The notes beneath the pieces were generated by a model that ran no database searches, was not told where the DNA came from, and saw only the letters and a list, made by a program, of their open reading frames with translations. Source: JAZOTM01 sp045657625 (GTDB taxonomy: Bacteria > Bacillota > Clostridia > Lachnospirales > Lachnospiraceae). Taken from it: a stretch of 64,000 nt of DNA. Numbering within the stretch: the stretch's first letter is position 1; every line of letters starts with the position of its first letter. A program made the position numbers and the translations under genes. Location: NCBI GenBank assembly GCA_045657625.1, contig JAZOTM010000030.1, positions 124,001 through 188,000 on the forward strand, written 5' to 3'. Positions 52,884-60,560 of this stretch are shown here, one piece after another.

Positions 52884-52955
52884 GGCTCGTTGGTCAAGCG
52901 GTTAAGACGCCGCCCTCTCACGGCGGAAACAGGGGTTCGATTCCCCTACGAGCTG
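52884..52955 (+). tRNA. tRNA-Glu (anticodon CTC)
   Basis: A cloverleaf can be drawn. The acceptor is GGCTCGT with ACGAGCT (the first pair is a G-T wobble) and the D-arm region contains GGTCAAGCGGTTAAGAC. The anticodon stem is CCGCC/GGCGG with loop CTCTCAC, giving anticodon CTC. The T-arm is AGGGG-TTCGATT-CCCCT. No CCA is encoded. It decodes GAG. It is a single tRNA gene with its own promoter and terminator. Confidence 0.95.
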
Positions 52956-52998
52956 TTTGTTGTTTATCAAATTACATAAACAGCCCAACCCGAGAAAG

Positions 52999-53026
52999 CG
53001 CACAGCATTGTCTGTGTGTTTTTTTT
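52999..53026 (+). terminator. Terminator after tRNA-Glu
   Basis: CGCACAG pairs with CTGTGTG (one wobble, loop CATTGT), followed by eight T. The T-run is also part of the closing stem of element D. Confidence 0.8.
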
Positions 53027-53199
53027 ATGATATAAGGTCATAACACAAAGTGCGTGCATGCTTGCATGCAAAGCACTTTGTGTTCATGACCTTAACAAAT
53101 ATGAGGAAAAAGCAATTTACGAAGTAAATTAGCGGTTTCCGAATGTTTGTAGAATTGCGGGAATGACGAAGTTATGGAGCAATTCGTATATCATAAAAA
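53022..53199. repeat. Cloverleaf-like palindromic element D
   Basis: Closing stem TTTTTATGATAT (53022-53033) with ATATCATAAAAA (53188-53199), 12 perfect pairs. Arm one (53034-53093) is AAGGTCAT/ATGACCTT, then AACACAAAGTGC/GCACTTTGTGTT, then GCATGC/GCATGC, about 26 pairs. Arm two is GC-AATTTAC/GTAAATT-A-GC (53112-53133, loop GAA). Arm three is GAATTGC/GCAATTC (53152-53185) with an inner TGAC/GTTA. It has the same four-stem plan as copies A and B with unrelated arms. The rest of the gap to 53334 holds no gene. Confidence 0.75.
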
Positions 53200-53334
53200 C
53201 GCTCCGCTAAGGGTGTGCACTATTTGCTTGATCGTTTCAAAAGAGACATTTTCTTTATACTTTCTTCATTTGATTGAAAAAGCATACTTTGCTAAAGTAA
53301 AAAGAGACGGTTTGTTTAGAAAAGAGGATAGAAT

Positions 53335-54783
53335 ATGAGATTTGTTCCGATTCAAAATGTAAAACCGGGGATGGTTTTAGGACGTCCGATTAAAAATTCA
53401 TCCAGAAGTGTGATGCTGGGATGGGGCGTGGAATTAACAGAAATTTATATTCAAAAAATCAAAGAACAGGGCTATGCCGGTCTCTATATCGAAGATGAAT
53501 TTTCCAAAGATATTCAGATTGCAGAAACCATTTCACCGGAAACATTCGAGCGCGGTGTTGATGCGGTAAAGAATGTGAATGTGGATGAACTTGTGAATGC
53601 GGCAAAATCCATTGTGGCGGAAATCCTAGATACGGAGAATTTAGTTCCGAATTTGACGGATTTGCGTTCTTATGACGATTATACCTATCATCATTCTGTG
53701 AATGTGGCTGTTTATGCGACGATTATTGCTAAGCAAATGGGACTTCGTTGGCAGGATGTGGAATTGGTTGGTATTGCCGGAATCTGCCATGATTTAGGAA
53801 AAACACAAATCGATGAAGCAATTTTAAATAAACCGGGAAAATTGACAGATGAAGAATTTGCAGAAATTAAAAAACATTCGCGTTTTTCTTTTGATTTGTT
53901 AGAGGATAATTATAAGATTTCTGCCAAGGTACGTCAGGCTGTACTGTATCATCATGAAAATGAAAACGGTACCGGTTATCCGGATGGAAAACAAGGAAAG
54001 GATATTCCGCTTTTTTCAAAAATTATACATGTAGCAGATGTGTATGATGCCTTGACGTCCAAAAGACCTTATAAAGATCCTTATTCTCCGGCAGAAGCTA
54101 TGGAATATATCATGGGTGGAGCAAATATTTTATTTGATTCTCAAGTGGTGGCTGCCACATTGGAAAGCGTACCTGCATATCCGGCAGGAATTGAAGTCTT
54201 GCTTTCCAATGGGGAAACCGGTGTGGTTGTTCGTAAGAGTAAAATGCCTTTGCGTCCGGTGATTCGTTTGACGAAAACAGGAGAAGACATCGATTTAAGT
54301 GAGAATTATGATTATTTGGGTGTAACGATTGCGGATTGCAATATTAATAATCTAAATTTTTCAGAGGAACTTGGCATTGCTGCTTATGAAACAGTGGGGG
54401 CAAAGACCAGACCTCGTATTTTGATTGTAGATGATATGATTACCAGTTTGATGGCAATTAAGGATGCCTTGCAGGATGAATATCAATTGGTATTGCTGAA
54501 AAGTGGCTATCAAGTACTGGAATATTTAAAGAAAAATGATAAACCGGATCTGCTTCTTTTGGATGTAGATATGCCTTATATGGATGGCACAGCTACCTTG
54601 AAAAAGGTGCGGGAAACCGTTGGTATGGAGATTCCGGTTATTTTTATTACGGCATTGGCAGATGCCAGTATTGTAATAAAGTGTAAACAATTGGGTGCTT
54701 TGGATTATATCCTGAAACCGGTAAATGGTGTGTATTTACGGGAACGGGTATCTATGGTACTGCAAAATAGAGTGGATTCCTAA
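53335..54783 (+). CDS. HD-GYP phosphodiesterase with C-terminal receiver domain
   Basis: A 482-residue protein. It has an N-terminal module (MRFVPIQNVKPGMVLGRPIK) of a type common before HD-GYP domains. The HD-GYP domain spans about 110-290, with HHSVNVAVYA, ICHDLGKTQID, HHENENGTGYPDG and HVADVYDALTSKRPYK. A receiver domain follows at about 360-480 with VDD near 365, phospho-acceptor D410 (LLLLDVDMPYMDG), FITALAD and LKPVNG. HD-GYP domains hydrolyse c-di-GMP. Receivers usually come first, so this order is reversed. The hybrid kinase gene begins 46 bases later and is the likely phosphodonor. AAGAGGA ribosome site. Confidence 0.92.
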   Translation: MRFVPIQNVKPGMVLGRPIKNSSRSVMLGWGVELTEIYIQKIKEQGYAGLYIEDEFSKDIQIAETISPETFERGVDAVKNVNVDELVNAAKSIVAEILDTENLVPNLTDLRSYDDYTYHHSVNVAVYATIIAKQMGLRWQDVELVGIAGICHDLGKTQIDEAILNKPGKLTDEEFAEIKKHSRFSFDLLEDNYKISAKVRQAVLYHHENENGTGYPDGKQGKDIPLFSKIIHVADVYDALTSKRPYKDPYSPAEAMEYIMGGANILFDSQVVAATLESVPAYPAGIEVLLSNGETGVVVRKSKMPLRPVIRLTKTGEDIDLSENYDYLGVTIADCNINNLNFSEELGIAAYETVGAKTRPRILIVDDMITSLMAIKDALQDEYQLVLLKSGYQVLEYLKKNDKPDLLLLDVDMPYMDGTATLKKVRETVGMEIPVIFITALADASIVIKCKQLGALDYILKPVNGVYLRERVSMVLQNRVDS

Positions 54784-54829
54784 AGACTTACAACGAGTGG
54801 TGACAGAATGAATGATTAGGAGGGACAGT

Positions 54830-57520
54830 ATGCAGAGTGTGTCTATTTGGCTGATTGTAATATCCATTATTGAAGCGTTGCTCATTTTTGAACTGTGTAT
54901 CTTTACACAGCGAGAGAAGGGAGAATCGCGACTTTTAATGGCAGTGAGTCTTTTGCAATTTATGCTGTCCTTCCTTATTTTTTTGTCTAGCATTTCGCAG
55001 TACGATGAGATGCAGGCCTTGAGTCATGCGTTTTTGCTTTTGACCTTTAGTTCGGAGCTGATGCTGATTCTCATTTTTGCTTTTCGTTATACAGACTTTA
55101 AGTATATGCGTCAGGCGGTTATGGCGGTTGTGTCTATTCATTTTTTGGCTATTATCTTTTCTGTTCTGCTCCTGGATCCGAAAATGGCTTTCCTAAGAGG
55201 GCTTTTTTTGTCCGGAGATGCACTGGCAGATCAGTGGCGTCACATTGCGATTTTCTCCTTCTTTTTGATTTATTATTGTATTTTTCAAGTCAGTTGCTTG
55301 ATGTTGATACTTCTTTTTTACATATGGAAAAACAGAGACGAAAAATCCACATTTCGTAGAAGCCTTTTGTTTGTTTTGGTGGGGCTGGTGTTGGAACAGG
55401 CCCTTTATTACACCAAAAGTGCAAAGGATCAAAAACCAATGGGGTTTGTGGCTTGCTGTTCTGTGGTGTTGCTTCTTTTATATATTATGATTGCAAAACA
55501 TTCCTCTTATAATTCTTTGTACATGGCGGGGTTTACGGTATTACAGGATATTAAAAGCGGAATTTTAGTTGTGGATCATCGCAATCATTTGGTTCATGCA
55601 AACGACAATTTCAAAAATTTATATCCGGATTTTCAACGTAAAAAAATAGGGGCTTATGTGAAACCCGAGTTTTTAAATACCCTTCGTGTTGCGGAGGTGG
55701 ACAAACAGGGACGAAATTATGATATTCATATAGAAAAGTTGTATGAAAATGAAATTTTTATTGGTGAACTCTTTGTACTTCGCGATGTGACAGAGCAGAA
55801 ACAACGCATCGAGCAATTGAAGATTTCCGCAAAACAGCAAGATCAATTAATGCATCAGTTGAGTCATGAAGTGCGTACCCCGATGAATGTCATCATGGGG
55901 TTGGTGGATGTGACGTTGAAAAAAGAATTGGAACCGGATGTGCGGGAAAATCTGATGGAAATGAGACAGTTTGCCTCTAATTTGATGCAAATGATGAATA
56001 CGATGTTGGATATTTCCCGTATTAATGCAGGGTTCTTTGAAATTGATGTGAGTGAATATCATTTAACCAGTTTGTTACAGGATATTTCGCTGATTACAAA
56101 ACTTTTGGTCAAAGAAAAAAAGGTAGAGTTTGTTTTAGATGTGGAAAAAACCCTGCCGGCGTCCTACGTTGGTCCGGCAGATTTGTTGGTAATCATTTTA
56201 ATGAATTTGGTGAGCAATTCCGCAAAGTACACCGATGAAGGAACTATTTGTTTACGCGTGCGGGGCAATTCCATAGATGAAGATACAGAGGAATTGTATT
56301 TTACCGTAGAAGATACGGGAATTGGACTGGAACCGGAGAAAAAAGATAAACTCTTTGAAGAATTTGAACGCTCTCATGCGGCTGTTAATAAGGCGAAGGG
56401 ATATGGCGTTGGCTTATCCACCGTCATGACAGCCATCAAAGCCCTGGATGGAAATATTTATGTGGATTCTCAAAAGGGAAAGGGAACATCCTTTACGGTT
56501 CGCGTGATTCAACAGATAAACGGACGAGAAGAAATTGGAGATATTACCGGAAAAATTCGTTTGATGGATCGCGCCAAGGAAGAGAAACAGATTTCCTTTG
56601 TTTGTGAGCCTACGAAGGTGCTTTTGGTGGATGATATGGAAATCAACTTGAGTATTTTCCACGAATTGTTATTGAACTATGGAATTGATGCCCGCTGCAT
56701 TGCTTCTCCGGAAGGGGCCCTGGAAGTGTGCAAAGAGGAATCCTTTGCATTGATTTTCTTGGATTACATGATGAGTGGTATGAAGGGAACGGAATTGCTG
56801 CAGGAGATTAAGAAGTTCCCGGCCAATGAAAAAGCAGCATTTATTGCGGTATCGGCAGATGCATCCAGAGGGCGAAAGGAATATTTTGCTGCCCAAGGCT
56901 TCCATGATTTTTTGGCAAAACCCATTCGTATGGATAAGTTGGAAACGGTACTGAAAAAATTCTGTGCCACCAAGCCGGTAGTGATGGATCAAAACCAGCA
57001 TGTCTTGGCCACAAATCCGGAACGCTTGTATCGGATTTATAAAAAAGAAGTAATGGGAATCATTAAGCAAATAGAAGAATTGGTTATGCAGGGAGACCAA
57101 GAGGACGTGCGCGTTTTGGTGCATGGAATCAAAGGAGCCAGCAGAGAAATTGGCATGTCTGCCTTGGCAAAGCAAGGACAACAGTTGGAAGATCGATTGA
57201 AGAAAGAAGACTTGTTGGTATGTTTGCCGGATTTGCAGTTATTTATAGAAGAAGTGCAACTTACCATTAAATCTTTGGACTTAGGAGATGAGGAGGACGA
57301 ACAAATGGATTTCTCAGTACAAGAAGGACGAGATGGACTTACGGAAGAACAGCGCATGTCACTTTTGCAAAAAATTGAGGCGTATGATTATGTGGAAGCG
57401 AAGAAGCAAATTGCAGAGTTGAAAAAAACCGAAGAGATAAGCACCATTCACTTTTTGGAGAAATTGGAAGAAAACCTGGATTTCCTGGAATATGATATGT
57501 GTAAAGAAATGTTGCAGTAA
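54830..57520 (+). CDS. Hybrid histidine kinase (7TM, HisKA, receiver, HPt)
   Basis: An 896-residue protein from ATG 54830 (AGGAGGG upstream); ATG 54812 overlaps that site. It has seven hydrophobic segments in the first ~225 residues, a PAS-like region at about 240-330, and HisKA with H346 (LSHEVRTPMNVIMGL). The ATPase domain shows NLVSNSAKYTDEGT, VEDTGIGL and KGYGVGLSTV. A receiver with D645 (LIFLDYMMSGMKG) and an HPt domain with H765 (LVHGIKGASREIGM) follow, then an acidic helical tail. It forms a full phosphorelay, probably feeding the receiver of the neighbouring HD-GYP protein. Confidence 0.92.
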   Translation: MQSVSIWLIVISIIEALLIFELCIFTQREKGESRLLMAVSLLQFMLSFLIFLSSISQYDEMQALSHAFLLLTFSSELMLILIFAFRYTDFKYMRQAVMAVVSIHFLAIIFSVLLLDPKMAFLRGLFLSGDALADQWRHIAIFSFFLIYYCIFQVSCLMLILLFYIWKNRDEKSTFRRSLLFVLVGLVLEQALYYTKSAKDQKPMGFVACCSVVLLLLYIMIAKHSSYNSLYMAGFTVLQDIKSGILVVDHRNHLVHANDNFKNLYPDFQRKKIGAYVKPEFLNTLRVAEVDKQGRNYDIHIEKLYENEIFIGELFVLRDVTEQKQRIEQLKISAKQQDQLMHQLSHEVRTPMNVIMGLVDVTLKKELEPDVRENLMEMRQFASNLMQMMNTMLDISRINAGFFEIDVSEYHLTSLLQDISLITKLLVKEKKVEFVLDVEKTLPASYVGPADLLVIILMNLVSNSAKYTDEGTICLRVRGNSIDEDTEELYFTVEDTGIGLEPEKKDKLFEEFERSHAAVNKAKGYGVGLSTVMTAIKALDGNIYVDSQKGKGTSFTVRVIQQINGREEIGDITGKIRLMDRAKEEKQISFVCEPTKVLLVDDMEINLSIFHELLLNYGIDARCIASPEGALEVCKEESFALIFLDYMMSGMKGTELLQEIKKFPANEKAAFIAVSADASRGRKEYFAAQGFHDFLAKPIRMDKLETVLKKFCATKPVVMDQNQHVLATNPERLYRIYKKEVMGIIKQIEELVMQGDQEDVRVLVHGIKGASREIGMSALAKQGQQLEDRLKKEDLLVCLPDLQLFIEEVQLTIKSLDLGDEEDEQMDFSVQEGRDGLTEEQRMSLLQKIEAYDYVEAKKQIAELKKTEEISTIHFLEKLEENLDFLEYDMCKEMLQ

Positions 57521-57529
57521 AACCTTTAC

Positions 57530-57558
57530 TTGATTTTTTTCGAAAGAAAGTTTATATT
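57530..57558 (+). promoter_or_regulatory. Sigma-A promoter of the 57586 gene
   Basis: TTGATT, a 17-base spacer and TATATT. The start codon lies 28 bases further on. Confidence 0.65.
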
Positions 57559-57585
57559 GTTTTAAGATTTGCAAAAGGGAGTGTT

Positions 57586-58206
57586 ATGATGTCTGGGCAA
57601 ATTCAAACCAATAGTTTTCTTTCGGAAAATATAACTTTAAAAACTGAAGAACAGAAGAAAATCGTGCAAAAGATTTGGGTGGCCGAGGTAAAAAGTCGTA
57701 GCAATCTTTCTTTGAAATGGTTTGATTTCTATGTATTTGTACGTACAGGGATTCAAGGAATGTTTTTGTTATTGTTTATGCTTGCAAATTTGATTACCTT
57801 GCGTACTGCTTTGTGGGAATACGATCCTAATTATGTATATTTGAAATTGTTATTTTTTGTACATACGGGATTGACCATTTTTGTTATGTTAATGATGATT
57901 TTCCGCGTGAAAATATTAGCACCGAATTCGTATACTTGGATTGTGCTTTCCATTTTCTTTGATGGTCTTTTCTGGGGCAATTTGAGTTTTGAAATTGTGC
58001 GTATTTACTTACTTTCCGGGTATTTTTTCAGTTATCAGATTCAAGCACTGACAGCAGGAATTGCCATTGGCGGTTTGGTGGTTGCTTGCAATTTGATTTA
58101 TTTTACCAATCGGAAGCAATTGTTTTCCTTGGAATATCAAAGAGAATTAACGGGTCGTGATTCAAATTCTTTTTACGAAACCCTTGATTTTTCTTATAAA
58201 AAGTGA
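57586..58206 (+). CDS. Uncharacterised four-helix membrane protein
   Basis: Not recognised. It is a 206-residue protein with a cytoplasm-like N-terminus of about 45 residues. Four hydrophobic stretches follow (GMFLLLFMLANLITL, LLFFVHTGLTIFVMLMMIF, WIVLSIFFDGLFWG through the adjoining helix, and IQALTAGIAIGGLVVACNLI) and a short Ser/Asn/Tyr-rich tail. It starts at ATG 57586 with AAAGGGAG upstream, has its own promoter and precedes the rimP operon. No motif suggests an enzyme or transporter class. Confidence 0.7.
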   Translation: MMSGQIQTNSFLSENITLKTEEQKKIVQKIWVAEVKSRSNLSLKWFDFYVFVRTGIQGMFLLLFMLANLITLRTALWEYDPNYVYLKLLFFVHTGLTIFVMLMMIFRVKILAPNSYTWIVLSIFFDGLFWGNLSFEIVRIYLLSGYFFSYQIQALTAGIAIGGLVVACNLIYFTNRKQLFSLEYQRELTGRDSNSFYETLDFSYKK

Positions 58207-58212
58207 TATTTT
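58184..58212 (+). promoter_or_regulatory. Possible promoter of the rimP-nusA operon
   Basis: TTGATT (58184-58189), a 17-base spacer and TATTTT (58207-58212), at the end of the previous gene. The -10 box is only moderate. Confidence 0.4.
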
Positions 58213-58232
58213 ATTTATGTTATATGATTTTA

Positions 58233-58266
58233 AATTTGAGAGTGGGCTCCGGTCCACTCTCAAATT
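58233..58266 (+). promoter_or_regulatory. Stable leader hairpin upstream of rimP
   Basis: AATTTGAGAGTGG (58233-58245) pairs perfectly with CCACTCTCAAATT (58254-58266). Two more pairs close a TCCG (UNCG-type) tetraloop. It lacks a T-tract, so it is not a standard terminator. It may stabilise the mRNA or act as a regulatory leader. Confidence 0.65.
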
Positions 58267-58294
58267 ATGTTTAAGAGAAAAAGGAGTGTGCCGG

Positions 58295-58759
58295 ATGACA
58301 AAAAAAGAATCCATAGAAAGTCGGACCGAATCCTTCATTCTACCAATTGTGGAAAGAATGAACTTTGAACTTGTGGATGTGGAGTACGTAAAAGAAGGCG
58401 GTGATTGGTATTTGCGCGCATATATCGACAAAGAAGGCGGTATTGGCGTAAACGACTGCGAGGCTGTCAGCAGAGAAATGAATGAAATTTTAGATCGTGA
58501 AGATTACATCGATGACAGTTATATTTTTGAGGTCAGCTCTCCGGGGCTGGGACGTCCCTTGAAGAAAGAAAAGGATTATATCCGCAATATGGGTAAAGAT
58601 GTGGAAATCCGTACCTATAAAGCAATCGAACATGAAAAACAGTTTGAGGGCACCTTGGTGGCTTACGACGAGAATTCAGTAACAATTGAAACCAACCAAA
58701 AAACTATGGTTTTTGATAAAAAGGATATTGCCTTAATTCGTCAGGCAATCGATTTTTAA
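58295..58759 (+). CDS. rimP: Ribosome maturation factor RimP
   Basis: A 154-residue protein from ATG 58295 (AAGGAG upstream). Motifs typical of RimP are GDWYLRAYIDKEGGIGVNDC, VSREMNEILDRED and FEVSSPGLGRPLKKEKDY. It assists 30S maturation. It leads the rimP-nusA-ylxR-ylxQ-infB-rbfA operon. The frame is open upstream to 58157 but without homology. Confidence 0.95.
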   Translation: MTKKESIESRTESFILPIVERMNFELVDVEYVKEGGDWYLRAYIDKEGGIGVNDCEAVSREMNEILDREDYIDDSYIFEVSSPGLGRPLKKEKDYIRNMGKDVEIRTYKAIEHEKQFEGTLVAYDENSVTIETNQKTMVFDKKDIALIRQAIDF

Positions 58760-58779
58760 ATGTTTAGGAGGAAAAAACA

Positions 58780-59964
58780 ATGAATAACGAATTATTAGAA
58801 GCCTTGAATGTGTTAGAAAAGGAAAAGAACATTCCGAAGGAAACACTTCTTGAGACCATTCAGGTTTCTTTGATAAATGCATGCAAGAACCATTTCGGAA
58901 AAGCAGACAACGTAAAGGTAGAAATCAATCCGGAAACTTGCGAATATTCTGTATATCAGGAAAAAACTGTTGTAGAACAGGTAGAAGATGAATGCATGGA
59001 AATCAGCCTTGCAGAAGCAAGAATGCAGAATGCCAGATATGAAGTTGGCGATTTGGTTCATGTAGAAGTAAAGTCCAAAGAATTCGGACGTATTGCTACA
59101 CAGAATGCAAAGAACGTTATTTTACAGAAAATTAGAGAAGAAGAAAGAAATGCAATCTACTCTGAATATAAGGATTTACAGAGAGAAGTCGTAACCGGTA
59201 TTGTACAGCGTTATATGAATAAAAACATCAGCATCAACTTAGGAAAAACAGATGCGGTTTTGACAGAAAATGAACAGGTTAAGACAGAAGTGTTCCGTCC
59301 TACCGAACGTATTAAAGTTTATATCTTGGAAGTAAAGACCACTTCTAAGGGACCGAGAATCACAGTTTCCAGAACACATCCGGAACTTGTAAAGAGATTG
59401 TTTGAATCAGAAGTAACCGAAGTAAAAGACGGTATTGTAGAAATCAAGAGCATTGCCAGAGAAGCAGGAAGTAGAACCAAGATTGCGGTATGGTCCAATG
59501 ATCCGGATGTGGATCCGGTTGGAGCATGCGTTGGTTTGAACGGTGCCAGAGTAAATGCAATTGTAAACGAACTTCGTGGAGAAAAGATTGATATCATCAA
59601 CTGGAGCGAAAATCCGGCGATGTTGATCGAAAATGCATTGAGTCCTGCAAAAGTTATTTCTGTTATCGCAGATGATGAAGAAAAAACTGCAAAAGTTGTT
59701 GTTCCGGATTATCAGTTGTCTCTTGCAATTGGTAAGGAAGGACAGAATGCGAGATTGGCTGCTCGTTTGACCGGTTTCAAGATTGATATTAAGAGTGAGA
59801 CCCAGGCTAGAGAATCCGGTGAATTTATGGATTACGAAAACGATTACGAAGATGAGTATTATGACGAAGAGGAATCTTTTGAAGAAGAGTTTGTAGAAGA
59901 AACAGAAGAAGCTGCAGATTTTACAGATGAAATCGAAGAAGATGTGACAGAAGAAGAGGAATAA
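58780..59964 (+). CDS. nusA: Transcription factor NusA
   Basis: A 394-residue protein with the NusA N-terminal domain, S1 domain (GDLVHVEVKSKEFGRIATQN) and KH domains (SIAREAGSRTKIAVWSNDP, DPVGACVGLNGARVNAIVNE, KEGQNARLAARLTGFKIDI). The end is a long acidic Asp/Glu/Tyr tail of about 45 residues in place of the enteric acidic repeats. NusA modulates pausing, termination and antitermination. AGGAGG ribosome site. Confidence 0.97.
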   Translation: MNNELLEALNVLEKEKNIPKETLLETIQVSLINACKNHFGKADNVKVEINPETCEYSVYQEKTVVEQVEDECMEISLAEARMQNARYEVGDLVHVEVKSKEFGRIATQNAKNVILQKIREEERNAIYSEYKDLQREVVTGIVQRYMNKNISINLGKTDAVLTENEQVKTEVFRPTERIKVYILEVKTTSKGPRITVSRTHPELVKRLFESEVTEVKDGIVEIKSIAREAGSRTKIAVWSNDPDVDPVGACVGLNGARVNAIVNELRGEKIDIINWSENPAMLIENALSPAKVISVIADDEEKTAKVVVPDYQLSLAIGKEGQNARLAARLTGFKIDIKSETQARESGEFMDYENDYEDEYYDEEESFEEEFVEETEEAADFTDEIEEDVTEEEE

Positions 59965-59965
59965 A

Positions 59966-60244
59966 ATGGCAAACAAAAAAATACCTTTGCGTAAATGCGT
60001 GGGATGCGGAGAACAAAAACCGAAGAAAGAACTGATTCGAGTGGTAAAAGATGAAAATGAGAATTTCTCCTTGGATTTTACCGGCAAGAAGAATGGCCGC
60101 GGGGCTTATCTTTGTAAGAACATGGAATGCTTACAAAAAGCCATGAAGCGCGGTGGCTTGGAACGTTCTTTTTCCATGAAGATACAAAAAGATGTATATG
60201 AAATGTTGGAAAAGGAGTTGGAAAATCAAGTTGAAGCAGAATAA
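59966..60244 (+). CDS. ylxR: YlxR-family nucleic acid-binding protein (RnpM)
   Basis: A 92-residue basic protein with the YlxR motif PLRKCVGCGEQKPKKELIRV and GRGAYLCKNMECLQKAMKRG. It is placed between nusA and ylxQ. Family members bind RNA; one has been described as an RNase P modulator. It starts one base after the nusA stop and overlaps the ylxQ start. Confidence 0.93.
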   Translation: MANKKIPLRKCVGCGEQKPKKELIRVVKDENENFSLDFTGKKNGRGAYLCKNMECLQKAMKRGGLERSFSMKIQKDVYEMLEKELENQVEAE

Positions 60245-60560
60245 GATTTTTTCCTATCTCGGTTTGTGCGCCCGGGCGCGAAATTTGTGCAGTGGTGAGT
60301 TTGCTGTGGAAAAAGCGGTCAAAGAAGAAAAAGCAATTTTGGTCTTTGTCGCAGAGGATGCTTCGGATAATACGAAGAAACATTTTGCTGATATGTGCGT
60401 GTACCGAGAAATTCCTTATGTGTTCTATGGCACGAAGGAAGATTTGGGACATTGCATAGGCAAAGATTTGCGTTCGTCCGTTGCGGTACTGGATGCCGGA
60501 ATCGGGAATGCAATTTTAAAGGAACTAGAAAACGAAACAAATCACGGAGGTAGCAAGTAG
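60231..60560 (+). CDS. ylxQ: YlxQ, L7Ae-family ribosome-associated protein
   Basis: A 109-residue protein with the L7Ae fold: KIFSYLGLCARARNLCSGEF, EKAILVFVAEDASDNTKKHF, IPYVFYGTKEDLGHCIGK. These bind kink-turn RNA. The start is taken as TTG 60231 (14 bases inside ylxR), which gives the family start; AAGGAG lies 13 bases upstream. ATGs at 60192 and 60198 are in frame but poorly placed. The stop is directly followed by infB. Confidence 0.85.
   Translation: MKQNKIFSYLGLCARARNLCSGEFAVEKAVKEEKAILVFVAEDASDNTKKHFADMCVYREIPYVFYGTKEDLGHCIGKDLRSSVAVLDAGIGNAILKELENETNHGGSK

Noticed and set aside
59407..60087. 226-residue - strand ORF opposite nusA/ylxR
   Set aside because: Antisense to strongly conserved genes; its Phe/Cys-rich product is the expected mirror of Glu/Lys codons.
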